A model generated the notes under the pieces. The model worked only from the letters and a program-made list of their open reading frames with translations, had not been told where the DNA came from and searched no databases. The position numbers and the translations under genes were made by a program. A stretch of DNA of 22,176 nucleotides from an uncultured Collinsella sp. (GTDB lineage: Bacteria; Actinomycetota; Coriobacteriia; Coriobacteriales; Coriobacteriaceae), in assembly GCA_958421655.1 (NCBI GenBank), contig CATZMG010000036.1, positions 1 through 22,176 on the forward strand, given 5' to 3'. The stretch's first letter is position 1, and each line of letters opens with the position of its first letter. Shown here in pieces: positions 1 through 7,393 of this stretch.

Positions 1-547
1 CAGACTGCTCTTGGAGCAGCGAGGCATAACTCCAGATCACCGAGATACACAGACAGACAGCCGCGCCGATAAGCGACCCCGCATCAAAGGCAACGCCTTG
101 GCAAATCTCAATAACGAAGGAATGAGGCACGACGTAAAGCTCCAGCCCACCAATGGTAAGATTGACCGATCCGTAGGCACCAATAAGCGAAACCGCGGCG
201 TTAACAGCAAAGGCAAGCGCAAGAACACGGATAAGCCGCACATGCGTCTTGGTAAAGGGCGAGACGCCTCGCGAGATGTTACGGCTGATCCCACACAGAA
301 CGACAAGCGAAATACCCACGACGAGTGCCAGGCACAGTCCGCTTGGGATAACGATGCACCCGCCATCGAGAAGCGTCACGACGCCGAAAGAATCGACAGA
401 AGCAACGTTTGCAACCGCATACCAGATCACGTAAACAACCAACGCGGCAAAAGCGACGAGCATCCCTGCAAAAACGGCTGCCATGCAAAAGCCAAGCTTC
501 CTGATATTTTCGCCCGCTTTGGCCATACGCTGAACGCTGTTAGACAT
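1..547 (-). CDS. DUF2975-like membrane protein, 3' end outside the window
   Basis: Reading leftwards from the ATG at 547, an open frame of 182 codons runs off the window edge without a stop. The translation begins MSNSVQRMAKAGENIRKLGF and shows four hydrophobic segments at about residues 20-46, 68-87, 104-124 and 156-176. Between segments 2 and 3 lies SPFTKTHVRLIR (96-107), the 'PFt..n...lr' loop I associate with DUF2975 proteins. The segment reaching the edge (WSYASLLQEQS) resembles the family's C-terminus, so probably only a few residues are missing. A GAGGG ribosome site sits 7 bases before the ATG. Such genes are often followed by a small XRE regulator, which would lie outside the window. 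The function is unknown; it is probably an integral membrane sensor or partner protein. The frame and topology are certain, the family is recognised from memory. Confidence 0.75.
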   Translation of the reverse strand, partial: MSNSVQRMAKAGENIRKLGFCMAAVFAGMLVAFAALVVYVIWYAVANVASVDSFGVVTLLDGGCIVIPSGLCLALVVGISLVVLCGISRNISRGVSPFTKTHVRLIRVLALAFAVNAAVSLIGAYGSVNLTIGGLELYVVPHSFVIEICQGVAFDAGSLIGAAVCLCISVIWSYASLLQEQS

Positions 548-568
548 ACACTCACCCTCATCGACTCT

Positions 569-600
569 ATCGTTATTCGAACAGTTTATCGAACAACGAT
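569..600. promoter_or_regulatory. 32-bp palindrome upstream of the DUF2975-like gene
   Basis: The arms ATCGTTATTCGA (569-580) and TCGAACAACGAT (589-600) pair at 11 of 12 positions around an 8-base spacer. It lies 22-53 bases before the ATG at 547, where an operator would overlap the promoter. It is AT-richer than its surroundings and has no T tract, so a protein-binding site is more likely than a terminator. The binding protein is unknown. Confidence 0.5.
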
Positions 601-689
601 ATTGATTGCATGCGGAAAGCCCCGCCAGTGCGCATAGCCCATTCACTAATCAGAAGGGGTGAGAGTGGATTATTGGACACGTATCGAAC

Positions 690-753
690 GAGAGTGGATA
701 ATCTCCCACTTCGAGGCCACCACCGGGCCTAAAACGGGAGATTATCCACTCTC
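690..753. repeat. long hairpin, 18-bp perfect stem
   Basis: Arms 690-707 (GAGAGTGGATAATCTCCC) and 736-753 are perfect reverse complements around a 28-base loop. A partial extra copy of the left arm, GAGAGTGGATTAT, lies at 661-673. Stem and loop size match the GTTGCGGTG hairpins at 5090, 13508 and 14730, although the arm sequence differs. It lies between convergent-free ends, just after the ancestral stop of the Hpt gene (778-780), and may act as a transcript end for the operon at 1133-3037. Confidence 0.7.
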
Positions 754-1133
754 ATAGTCATCAAGGCTCGCAAGCTCTTATTCAGCCGCCTCGCGCAGGG
801 CCGACATCGTGGCCGCATATTGCTGCGCAGCGCATGCATTCCCTCGCGAACGCCGTCAACGGCATCGGCGCCGCGCAGCGCTTCGGTCACCACGACCGCC
901 GGCTCGTACAGATTATCGAATCCCAGGTTTTGACTCACGCCCTTAAGTGTGTGCGCCGCCATAAACGCTTCCTTGGCATCCCCCGCCGCCATAGCGGCCT
1001 CCAGCTTGTCCATGCTCTCGTCATCCAAAAACTTGAGGGCAAAGCGGGCAAGCATTTCCTCGCCCATCAGCCGAGCGCACGCGTCATCATAATTAGCGCC
1101 GATCTTCTCATACGCCTCACGCATGGAAATCAT
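729..1133 (-). CDS. Hpt (histidine phosphotransfer) domain protein with frameshifted C-terminus
   Basis: A small all-helical phosphorelay protein. The Hpt motif AHTLKGVSQNLG places the phospho-accepting histidine at residue 61. AAAGGAG, 9 bases before the ATG at 1133, decides the start. The gene lies 23 bases after the stop of the REC/HD-GYP gene and is surely co-transcribed with it, which suggests it passes phosphate to or from that REC domain. The last 30 or so residues (RPRCRPCARRLNKSLRALMT) are unlike Hpt proteins. In the next frame the DNA reads QQYAATMSALREAAE and stops at 778-780, a natural helical end. One base appears to be lost near 825, so the present frame runs on into the hairpin at 690-753. 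The natural product would be about 118 residues. It is either a real mutation or a sequencing error; the Hpt core is intact. Confidence 0.85.
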   Translation of the reverse strand: MISMREAYEKIGANYDDACARLMGEEMLARFALKFLDDESMDKLEAAMAAGDAKEAFMAAHTLKGVSQNLGFDNLYEPAVVVTEALRGADAVDGVREGMHALRSNMRPRCRPCARRLNKSLRALMTMRVDNLPF

Positions 1134-1156
1134 GGATTGAAACTCCTTTGCTCAAA

Positions 1157-3037
1157 CTAAATCGTGGGAAACGCGACGACGTCGGCGGGACGTGCCAATG
1201 TCTCGGCAATATGGTCTTGCACCTCGAGCAGGCAGTCGAGCAGCAGCGGGTTAAACTCGCCGCACTTACCGTTCAAGATCATCTGGATCGCTTCCTTGTG
1301 CGGGATAGCATCCTTGTACACGCGCACGCTCGTCAGAGCATCGTACACGTCAGCCACCGAAACCACCTGTGCGGCAATGGGGATCTCGTTGCCCTTAAGG
1401 CCATCGGGATAGCCCCTGCCGTCCCAGCGCTCGTGATGCCAACGCGCAATCTGGTACGCATATTCCATAAGCGCATTGCCAACGTGATGGCGGCCCAGCT
1501 CAAGCAACATGTCGGCGCCCATCGTGGTATGCGTCTTCATAATCTCGAACTCCTCGGGCGTAAGGCGCCCGGGTTTGTTGAGGATCGCATCGTCAATCGA
1601 CATCTTGCCGATATCGTGCAGCGCCGAAGCCAAGGCAATCGTGGAACGCTCCTCATTGTCGAGGGAGATCGTGTCGCTACGCCGGACCAGACAGCCAAGC
1701 AGCAGCTCAGTCAGCTTCTCGATGTTCGTAACGTGCCTGCCGCTCTCGCCGTTGCGAAGCTCCATGACGCCGGCCATGATGTCAATGAGCATGCGACTGT
1801 TCTTGACGCGCTCGTTGTACTGCTGGGACAGCAGGCTCGTCAGGCGGCGCTGTTTGGCGTATAGGCGGATGGTGTTGCTTACACGGCGACGCACGACACG
1901 GGAGTCAAACGGGCGGTTGATATAGTCCGAGGCGCCCAGCTCGTACGCGCGTAGAACCATATCATCGGAATCTTCGCTCGAAATCATGATGACAGGCAGA
2001 TTGTCACTAACCGATCGGCGCGACAGATCGGCCAGCACCTCAAAGCCGCTTATGCCCGGCATGACAATGTCCAACATCACGAGCGACAACTCATCGCCAT
2101 AGCGGTCGACCATGTCGAGCGCCGTACGACCGTTATCGGCCTCGAGGATGCAATACTCGTCCTTGAGCATCTCGCTGAGAATGGCTCGGTTCATCTCGGA
2201 GTCATCGACAATAAGCACCAAAGGCTTTTCGCTTTGGAAGGCCTCGATGGAATCGGCATCGGTCACGACCGTACCGGCTTTTGCCTTAGCACGGCTCAGT
2301 AACTGGACAGCGCGGCCAACGCCCTCATCGACCGTCTCGCCATGAATGCGAACGCCACCAACACATGCCGTCAAGCTCACGTACTCATGGCCCGGAACAA
2401 TCGTGGCATGAACGGCATCGGACACCTGATGCAGGCGACGGGTGAAGTCATCGGAGGGAATATTGGGCATGACGACCACAAACTTGTCGCAGCCATAGCG
2501 TACGAGCTCGTCAGTCGAACGAATTCCGCTGCGTATGGCCGTCGCCACAGCACCGAGCGCAAGGTCGCCGGCATGACGGCCACACGTATCGTTGAAGACC
2601 CTAAAATCATCAAGGTCGATCACCGCAACGCCGGCATTCATGCGGGCGCTACGGAGCTTTTCCTCGTAATATCGGCGATTGCGCACACTCGTCAGCACGT
2701 CGGTGTAGACAAGGTCCTCTTCTGCAGCCTCTTGCTCATCGATCGGACGCACCATCAGCAGGACGTGAGGCTCGCCCTCGACCTTCAGAGGGCGCAGGCG
2801 AGCGCGGTACTCGGTACCATCATTGAGCAGCTGCTCCGACACCTCATCGGAATCTGCCAAGGCCTCAAGACTTGACTGACGCAGACAAGGGCACCGATTG
2901 CCGGTGAGCAGACAGTTAGGCTCGCTCTTAATCTGATCGGCCGACAGCAAACGTACCACGGGGTAGGTCTTCGCGACACGGGCGACCTCGGCGGCAGCCT
3001 CCTCGTCGGTTAGATTGACCTCGTGATTATTGAGCAT
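1157..3037 (-). CDS. degenerate GGDEF, receiver (REC) and HD-GYP domain signalling protein
   Basis: A cytoplasmic protein of 626 residues with no membrane segment. Residues 1-100 look PAS-like and hold a cysteine cluster (C42, C49, C51). Residues 108-260 form a GGDEF fold (DVLTSVRNRR, FNDTCGRHAGD), but the signature is YGCDKF at 181-186 instead of GG(D/E)EF, so diguanylate cyclase activity is unlikely. Residues 273-390 are a receiver with acidic D278/D279 and phospho-acceptor D323 (MLDIVMPG); the usual Lys before PF is Arg (NRPF). Residues 410-620 are HD-GYP with HDIGK (474-478) and HHERWDGRGYPDG (534-546) intact. This is consistent with a c-di-GMP phosphodiesterase or a related HD hydrolase. 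The start ATG has AAAGGG upstream. It is the first gene of an operon with the Hpt gene, which may phosphorylate its receiver. The domain order GGDEF-REC-HD-GYP is uncommon. The input signal is unknown. Confidence 0.9.
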   Translation of the reverse strand: MLNNHEVNLTDEEAAAEVARVAKTYPVVRLLSADQIKSEPNCLLTGNRCPCLRQSSLEALADSDEVSEQLLNDGTEYRARLRPLKVEGEPHVLLMVRPIDEQEAAEEDLVYTDVLTSVRNRRYYEEKLRSARMNAGVAVIDLDDFRVFNDTCGRHAGDLALGAVATAIRSGIRSTDELVRYGCDKFVVVMPNIPSDDFTRRLHQVSDAVHATIVPGHEYVSLTACVGGVRIHGETVDEGVGRAVQLLSRAKAKAGTVVTDADSIEAFQSEKPLVLIVDDSEMNRAILSEMLKDEYCILEADNGRTALDMVDRYGDELSLVMLDIVMPGISGFEVLADLSRRSVSDNLPVIMISSEDSDDMVLRAYELGASDYINRPFDSRVVRRRVSNTIRLYAKQRRLTSLLSQQYNERVKNSRMLIDIMAGVMELRNGESGRHVTNIEKLTELLLGCLVRRSDTISLDNEERSTIALASALHDIGKMSIDDAILNKPGRLTPEEFEIMKTHTTMGADMLLELGRHHVGNALMEYAYQIARWHHERWDGRGYPDGLKGNEIPIAAQVVSVADVYDALTSVRVYKDAIPHKEAIQMILNGKCGEFNPLLLDCLLEVQDHIAETLARPADVVAFPTI

Positions 3038-3248
3038 ATGGGGCCCTTTCGATAGTTTCGCTTGGTAGCGGTGGGTTCCAAATGCTACCAGAGTAGCACC
3101 TTGTCGATGCAGGTAAGCACGTGAATACTGTTACATTTTTATGAGTTGGCAGACGGCGGTAATGGAGCCGCGGGCGCGCGGTTATGAGAGCATTCGTTAA
3201 CAATGACGAAACGCTAACAGTCCCCCTCCCCGCAGGTCATCGAGCGTA

Positions 3249-4046
3249 CTAACGCTCCAAGACATCGCGAACGGCGTTTGCCGCCGTAACGGGACGATCG
3301 CGCAAACCGTTATGCGCGCCCGGGATCGTCACAAGAGGGCAATCGAGATATTCGGCAGCCGCTCGCGTGCCAGCCTCGCGGGGCGTATCGACCGAAAGCT
3401 CGCCCAAAAACACAGCCGACACCGCCTTTGACGCGCAGGCGCGCTCCCAGTCGGGAGCATATGTCGTATTTGTTCCGTATTCATTGGCCATGAAGCAACG
3501 ACCGTTGCGCAGGGCATGTTTGGCTTCCGCCTTAGTCGTCCCAGGAGCCTCGGGGTCCAAGTCGCCGAGGGCTCCCAAGAAAAGCCGGAGCGCCCTTGAA
3601 ACCTTTCCAGCCGCAATCATATCGAGCAAAACCGGAGCTGCGCCCATGCCGACGCCTTCGGCCGACACAGCCGGCTCGTGCAGAATCGCACGGGCGACGA
3701 GATGGGGTTCGGCGCGAAGAAGCTCCAGCGCCACCAACGTACCGGCGCTGTGCGCAAGCACATTTGTCGGAGCGCCAACGTGTTCGATCACGGCCTGCAG
3801 GTCGGCGGCCTGAGCGGCAAGATCATAGCTGCCGTCTGCCGCTTCGCTGCTGTCACCACAGCCGCGGCGGTCGTAGGCAATTACACGGTAGTTGCAGCTG
3901 AGCTCACAAGCGATGCCGTCGAAAAATGTGCCGTCGACACAAGCGCCGTGCACGCACACCAAAGCAGGAGTATCAGGCGACACATCCGGGCCGGCATATT
4001 CGCGACAGGCAATCGTGGTGCCCGCATTCTCGACCGTAAAATCCAT
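3249..4046 (-). CDS. alpha/beta hydrolase
   Basis: A cytoplasmic hydrolase of 265 residues, normal for the family. The oxyanion motif HGACVDG is at 33-39 and the nucleophile elbow AHSAGT has Ser100. The catalytic His is probably His245 in PGAHNG, and the acid is probably Asp220 in GELSVD. YRVIAYDRRGCGDS (53-66) is the typical strand and loop before the nucleophile. The substrate cannot be read from the sequence; small-molecule esterase or lactonase-like activities are possible. A GGGGG stretch sits 7-8 bases before the ATG. It is divergent from the radical SAM gene at 4272, with a 225-base shared upstream region, and does not look like part of an operon. Confidence 0.85.
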   Translation of the reverse strand: MDFTVENAGTTIACREYAGPDVSPDTPALVCVHGACVDGTFFDGIACELSCNYRVIAYDRRGCGDSSEAADGSYDLAAQAADLQAVIEHVGAPTNVLAHSAGTLVALELLRAEPHLVARAILHEPAVSAEGVGMGAAPVLLDMIAAGKVSRALRLFLGALGDLDPEAPGTTKAEAKHALRNGRCFMANEYGTNTTYAPDWERACASKAVSAVFLGELSVDTPREAGTRAAAEYLDCPLVTIPGAHNGLRDRPVTAANAVRDVLER

Positions 4047-4271
4047 GTTGTGCCCCCATCATCAATGCCCATCCAGCTGCACGTCAGTACGGTTGGATGG
4101 ACCCGCATTGCCTTACGACTTGTTAACAGATTAACTGTACCCGACCCGAGGCTTTTCATGGCACGGCATCATGAGCGACGTGAAAAAACGAAACTTGTAA
4201 AGCAAGAGCCCACACCCTGCTTCGGAGCCGATGCTATGCTTAGGCACAATTGTCTTGAGGAGCATATGCCT

Positions 4272-5048
4272 ATGTCTACGTTTTTGAATGCCAGCCCCAT
4301 CTTTGGGCCCGTTCGCAGCCGTCGCCTTGGTCTCTCGCTCGGCGTCAACATGATGCCGGCCAGCGGCAAAATCTGCACGTTCGACTGCATTTACTGCGAA
4401 AACGGCCTCAACGCCGAGCGCCCCTGCCATGAGCCGTACAACACGGCCGCCGTGGTACTCGACGCGCTCGAGGCAAAGCTGCGCGAGATGGCAGCCGAGG
4501 GCGAGCTCCCCGATGTGATCACCTTCGCAGGCAACGGCGAGCCCACCGCCGCACCGGAGTTTCCGCAGGCCATTGCCGGCGCCGTCGCGCTGCGCGACGA
4601 GCTTGCCCCAAACTCCAAGATCGCCGTGCTCTCCAACGGCACGCGCGCCGACCGCCCCGAGGTGCACGACGCGCTCATGATGGTCGACGACAACATTCTT
4701 AAGCTCGATACCGTCGACCCGGCGTTTATCCAGCTGCTCGACCAGCCTGTTGGCCCCTACGACGTCGAGCACCAGATCGAGACGTTCGCAAGCTTTGACG
4801 GTCACGTTATTATCCAGACGATCTTTTTGACCGGCGAGTATCAGGGCAAGCCCATCGACAACACCGGCGAGGAGTACGTTGCCCCCTGGCTCGCGGCGCT
4901 TGAGCGTATTCGCCCACAAGAAGCGACCATCTACACGGTGGCGCGCGAGACACCGGTCGCCGGCCTTGCCAAAGCAGCGCCCGAGGTGCTCGATGCCATT
5001 GCCGCACGCGTGCGCGCCCTCGGTATTCCCTGCCAGGTGAGCTACTAG
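4272..5048 (+). CDS. radical SAM protein (COG0731-like)
   Basis: The motif CTFDCIYC gives the Fe-S cysteines C35, C39 and C42 in the CxxxCxxC spacing that binds the 4Fe-4S cluster and S-adenosylmethionine. The opening FGPVRSRRLGLSLGVN and the SAM-contact motif FAGNGEP are the pattern I know from small COG0731 radical SAM oxidoreductases. The protein has 258 residues and no obvious second cluster domain. GAGGAG (4257-4262) lies 9 bases before the ATG at 4272 but only 3 before the ATG at 4266, so 4272 is preferred. The frame stays open far upstream to 3678, but that part is antisense to the hydrolase gene and is not coding. The reaction is unknown. COG0731 includes tRNA wybutosine-type enzymes, but bacterial members are mostly uncharacterised. 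Confidence 0.85.
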   Translation: MSTFLNASPIFGPVRSRRLGLSLGVNMMPASGKICTFDCIYCENGLNAERPCHEPYNTAAVVLDALEAKLREMAAEGELPDVITFAGNGEPTAAPEFPQAIAGAVALRDELAPNSKIAVLSNGTRADRPEVHDALMMVDDNILKLDTVDPAFIQLLDQPVGPYDVEHQIETFASFDGHVIIQTIFLTGEYQGKPIDNTGEEYVAPWLAALERIRPQEATIYTVARETPVAGLAKAAPEVLDAIAARVRALGIPCQVSY

Positions 5049-5089
5049 CAAAACCACACAGCAGCCAGTGCCCGCCATCCCACTCCATC

Positions 5090-5156
5090 AGTTGCGGTGA
5101 TATAGTTCCTATTTATGCTGTTAAACCGCTTAAATCAGAACTATATCACCGCAACT
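5090..5156. repeat. GTTGCGGTG-family long hairpin, copy 1
   Basis: A 19-bp perfect stem joins AGTTGCGGTGATATAGTTC (5090-5108) to its reverse complement at 5138-5156, with a 29-base AT-rich loop. It is followed by TTTTA on the plus strand. The arms share GTTGCGGTG plus ATAG with the hairpins at 13508-13573 and 14730-14794. It sits 41 bases after the radical SAM stop and may terminate that transcript, but the stem is longer and less GC-rich than an ordinary terminator. Confidence 0.8.
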
Positions 5157-5177
5157 TTTATGGACGCGTGGGTGGGC

Positions 5178-5183
5178 TATACT
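5178..5183 (+). promoter_or_regulatory. possible -10 box of map
   Basis: TATACT lies 25 bases before the ATG of the aminopeptidase gene and just after the long hairpin. No good -35 box is visible at 16-18 bases upstream. The assignment rests on the -10 match and position alone. Confidence 0.35.
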
Positions 5184-5208
5184 AGCTGCGGATGAAAGGA
5201 AGTTAGCC

Positions 5209-6096
5209 ATGTATGACAAAGGACCCGTGCCCGGCCGCAACGACGCTTGCTGGTGCGGCAGCGGCAAAAAATATAAGAAATGTCACAGCGCCTTCGACGA
5301 GCGCCTCGAGCGCCTGTGGGAGGAGGGCTGGGAGGTTCTGCCCCGCACGCTCTACAAGACGCCCGCCGACATCGAGGGCATCAAGCGCTCCGCCGCCATC
5401 AACGTGGGCGTGCTCGACTACGTAGGCGAGCACATCGCCGCGGGCATGACCACCAACCAGATTGACCAGATGATCTACGACTACACCGTCGAGCACGGCG
5501 GCACGCCGGCCGACCTCAACTACGAGGGCTATCCCAAGAGCGTGTGCACCTCGATCAACGACGTCGTCTGCCACGGTATCCCCTGCGATGCGGATGTGCT
5601 GCACGAGGGCGACATCATCAACGTGGACTGCTCCACGATCCTTGACGGCTACTTTAGCGACTCGAGCCGCATGTTCTGCATCGGCGAGGTCTCGGCCGAG
5701 CGCCAGCGTCTGGTCGACGTCACTCGCGCCAGCGTGGAGGCGGGTCTGGCCGCCGTCAAGCCGTGGCTACCGCTGTCCGTGATGGCCGAGGCCGTGCAAA
5801 AGACGGTCGAGGACGCCGGTTTTAGCGTGGTGCGTGAGTACGGCGGACACGGCATCGGTAAGGAGTTCCACGAGGATCCGTTTGTGGGCTTTACCACCGA
5901 GGCGCCCGACGTGGACACCATCATGGCTCCGGGCATGGTCTTTACCATCGAGCCCATGGTCAACGCCGGAGCGCCCGACATCAAGATTAGCAAGGGTGAC
6001 GGTTGGTGCGTGCGCACCAAGGACGGCAGCGATTCGGCCCAGTGCGAGGTTCAGCTCGTGGTGACCGAGGACGGCTACGAGCTGCTGAGCTGGTAG
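5209..6096 (+). CDS. map: type I methionine aminopeptidase with SEC-C zinc motif
   Basis: It removes the initiator Met from new proteins in the cytoplasm. The dinuclear metal ligands are all visible: D140 (NVDCS), D151 (FSDSS), H214 (GGHGIGKEFHEDP), E248 (FTIEPM) and E280 (QCEVQ). H122 in CHGIP is the substrate-binding His. The N-terminus carries a SEC-C motif, CWCGSGKKYKKCH (C14, C16, C25, H26), which binds zinc and in other proteins contacts the ribosome or SecB-type partners. The protein has 295 residues, against about 250 for a bare type I enzyme, the difference being this extension. AAAGGA lies 8-9 bases before the ATG. It is followed by a clear terminator at 6106-6149, so it appears to be a single-gene unit. 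Confidence 0.95.
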   Translation: MYDKGPVPGRNDACWCGSGKKYKKCHSAFDERLERLWEEGWEVLPRTLYKTPADIEGIKRSAAINVGVLDYVGEHIAAGMTTNQIDQMIYDYTVEHGGTPADLNYEGYPKSVCTSINDVVCHGIPCDADVLHEGDIINVDCSTILDGYFSDSSRMFCIGEVSAERQRLVDVTRASVEAGLAAVKPWLPLSVMAEAVQKTVEDAGFSVVREYGGHGIGKEFHEDPFVGFTTEAPDVDTIMAPGMVFTIEPMVNAGAPDIKISKGDGWCVRTKDGSDSAQCEVQLVVTEDGYELLSW

Positions 6097-6105
6097 CTGT
6101 AGATG

Positions 6106-6149
6106 CGCCGGATGCTGACGGGTATGCTCGTCTTGCATCCGGCGTTTTT
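6106..6149 (+). terminator. intrinsic terminator of map
   Basis: The 10-bp stem CGCCGGATGC / GCATCCGGCG (6106-6115, 6135-6144) is followed directly by TTTTT. It starts 10 bases after the map stop codon. Confidence 0.85.
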
Positions 6150-6169
6150 ATTTGAACGTTTTGCCTGAT

Positions 6170-6207
6170 AAAACCTGCCAAAATAAACCTGTCCCTTTTT
6201 GGTAGGT
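6170..6207 (+). repeat. dispersed palindromic element, copy 1
   Basis: AAAACCTGCCAAAA ... TTTTTGGTAGGT encloses TAAACCTGTCCC, so it is an inverted repeat with a fixed asymmetric centre. The same element recurs at 8440-8480 and, inverted, at 18706-18743. Here it ends 5 bases before the ribosome site of the dehydrogenase gene, so it lies in that gene's 5' untranslated or promoter region. The first four bases of the pair AAAACC/GGTTTT are incomplete on the right side in this copy. Confidence 0.8.
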
Positions 6208-6226
6208 CAAGCGGAGAGGACTGCTT

Positions 6227-7162
6227 GTGAACATCCTGGTTTTGCTGCCCGTCAACGACCGTCATCGCGCAATTCTTGAGTCGAGCGCTCCGGGCGAGGA
6301 CTTTGTCTACACGAGCGCCGACGCCGCCACGCGCGAGCAGGTCGCCGATGCCGACGTGATCCTGGGCAACATCGACCCTGACATGCTCACGGCATGCGAG
6401 CATCTCCAGCTGTTGCAATTGCAGACCGCCGGCTATGACGACTACCTTGTCGCCGGCACTGTGCCGGCCGACGCCAAACTGTCTTGCTCGGTGGGCGCCT
6501 ACGGCCAAGCCGTAAGCGAGCACATGTTTGCCATGGTGTTGTCTATGATGAAGCGCCTGCCCGGCTACCAGGACCTGCAGCGCGAGCATCGCTGGGAGGA
6601 CTTGGGGCCGGTCACCTCGCTCAAAAATGCTAACGTGCTGGTGCTGGGTGCGGGCGACATTGGCGGCCACTTTGCCACGCTCTGCCGCAGCATGGGCGCA
6701 CACGTCCGCGGCATCAAGCGTCATCCGCTCGTCTACCCCATTGTGTTTGAGGACATGGACGGCATGGATGCCCTGTCTGAACGCCTGGCGGAGGCTGACG
6801 TCGTCGCATCCTTTATGCCCAGCACACCCGAGACCCGCGGTCTGGCGAACGCCGAGTTCTTCGCCGCGATGAAGCCGGGCGCCTTCTTTGCCAACGGCGG
6901 CCGCGGCGATCTTGTGGTTGCCGACGATTTGGTTGCCGCTCTGGAGTCGGGACATCTCGCCGGCGCCGCGATCGACGTCACCGATCCCGAACCGTTACCT
7001 GAGACAAGCCCCTTGTGGGATGCGCCCAACATGCTCATCACGCCGCACGTCTCCGGCTGGTTCCACCTGGCCGCCACGCTCAACAACGTCGTCGACATCG
7101 CCGCGGAGAATCTGCGTCACCTGCAGGCCGGCGAGACGCTCCGCTGCTGGATCGAGCATTAG
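6227..7162 (+). CDS. D-isomer specific 2-hydroxyacid dehydrogenase
   Basis: A cytoplasmic NAD(P)-dependent oxidoreductase that interconverts 2-keto and D-2-hydroxy acids. The dinucleotide site GAGDIGG is at 141-147. The catalytic residues are R226 (NGGRGD), E255 (DPEP) and H274 (TPHVSGW). The length of 311 residues is usual. The start is GTG at 6227, with GGAGAGGA 6 bases upstream; no ATG offers a better fit. The acid substrate cannot be told from the sequence. Relatives include glyoxylate/hydroxypyruvate reductases and phosphoglycerate dehydrogenase-like proteins, but the C-terminal ACT domain of serine-pathway SerA is absent. It is isolated from the upstream map gene by a terminator and by the dispersed repeat. 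Confidence 0.92.
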   Translation: MNILVLLPVNDRHRAILESSAPGEDFVYTSADAATREQVADADVILGNIDPDMLTACEHLQLLQLQTAGYDDYLVAGTVPADAKLSCSVGAYGQAVSEHMFAMVLSMMKRLPGYQDLQREHRWEDLGPVTSLKNANVLVLGAGDIGGHFATLCRSMGAHVRGIKRHPLVYPIVFEDMDGMDALSERLAEADVVASFMPSTPETRGLANAEFFAAMKPGAFFANGGRGDLVVADDLVAALESGHLAGAAIDVTDPEPLPETSPLWDAPNMLITPHVSGWFHLAATLNNVVDIAAENLRHLQAGETLRCWIEH

Positions 7163-7165
7163 GGT

Positions 7166-7189
7166 TCCGCCGTTCTAACGAACGGCGGA
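7166..7189 (+). terminator. hairpin directly after the dehydrogenase stop
   Basis: TCCGCCGTTC / GAACGGCGGA forms a perfect 10-bp stem with a 4-base loop, starting 4 bases after the stop codon. No U tract follows, so termination here is inferred from position and stem strength only. Confidence 0.45.
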
Positions 7190-7203
7190 TCAGTCGACGC
7201 TGC

Positions 7204-7302
7204 GAGCCCGCCGTTTGGCCAATCTGCCGTTCAATTTCAAAGGCGCGACCAGAAGGTCAGCGCCTTTTCATTTCACGGCACCTTGGCTCAAACGGCGGGC
7301 TC
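7204..7302. terminator. nested stem-loop with an inner bidirectional terminator
   Basis: The outer 14-bp perfect stem joins GAGCCCGCCGTTTG (7204-7217) to CAAACGGCGGGCTC (7289-7302). Inside it, AAAGGCGCGACC (7239-7250) pairs with GGTC-A-GCGCCTTT (7255-7267) around AGAA and is followed by TTTT. It also has A residues on the left, so it can end transcripts from both sides. This suits its place between the convergent dehydrogenase and toxin genes. Confidence 0.55.
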
Positions 7303-7379
7303 TCGCTGACTTTTGTTCAACCTGCGGCGCTTTGCTGGCGCGGCCCTACCTGTGGGCTCTCGCTGACCGTTATTCGACC
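7297..7379. repeat. 26-bp direct repeat, two copies 57 bp apart
   Basis: GGGCTCTCGCTGAC followed by a looser half occurs at 7297-7322 and 7354-7379, with 4 differences in 26. The first copy overlaps the right arm of the outer stem-loop. No coding or binding role is evident. Confidence 0.5.
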
Positions 7380-7393
7380 AAAGGGGTCTAGCG

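Noticed and set aside
11..637. 208-codon plus-strand frame at the left edge
   Set aside because: It is antisense to the membrane protein on the minus strand, whose translation has clear membrane helices and a ribosome site.
3083..3098. TGCTAC-CAGA-GTAGCA hairpin before the REC/HD-GYP gene
   Set aside because: Only a 6-bp stem, no T tract and no nearby promoter; could be an operator but support is too thin.
4122..4135. GTTAACAGATTAAC palindrome in the divergent region between the hydrolase and radical SAM genes
   Set aside because: Five-base arms only; expected by chance in a region of this size.
3678..4271. Upstream extension of the radical SAM frame by 198 codons
   Set aside because: It is antisense to the alpha/beta hydrolase gene, and a well-spaced GAGGAG fixes the start at 4272.
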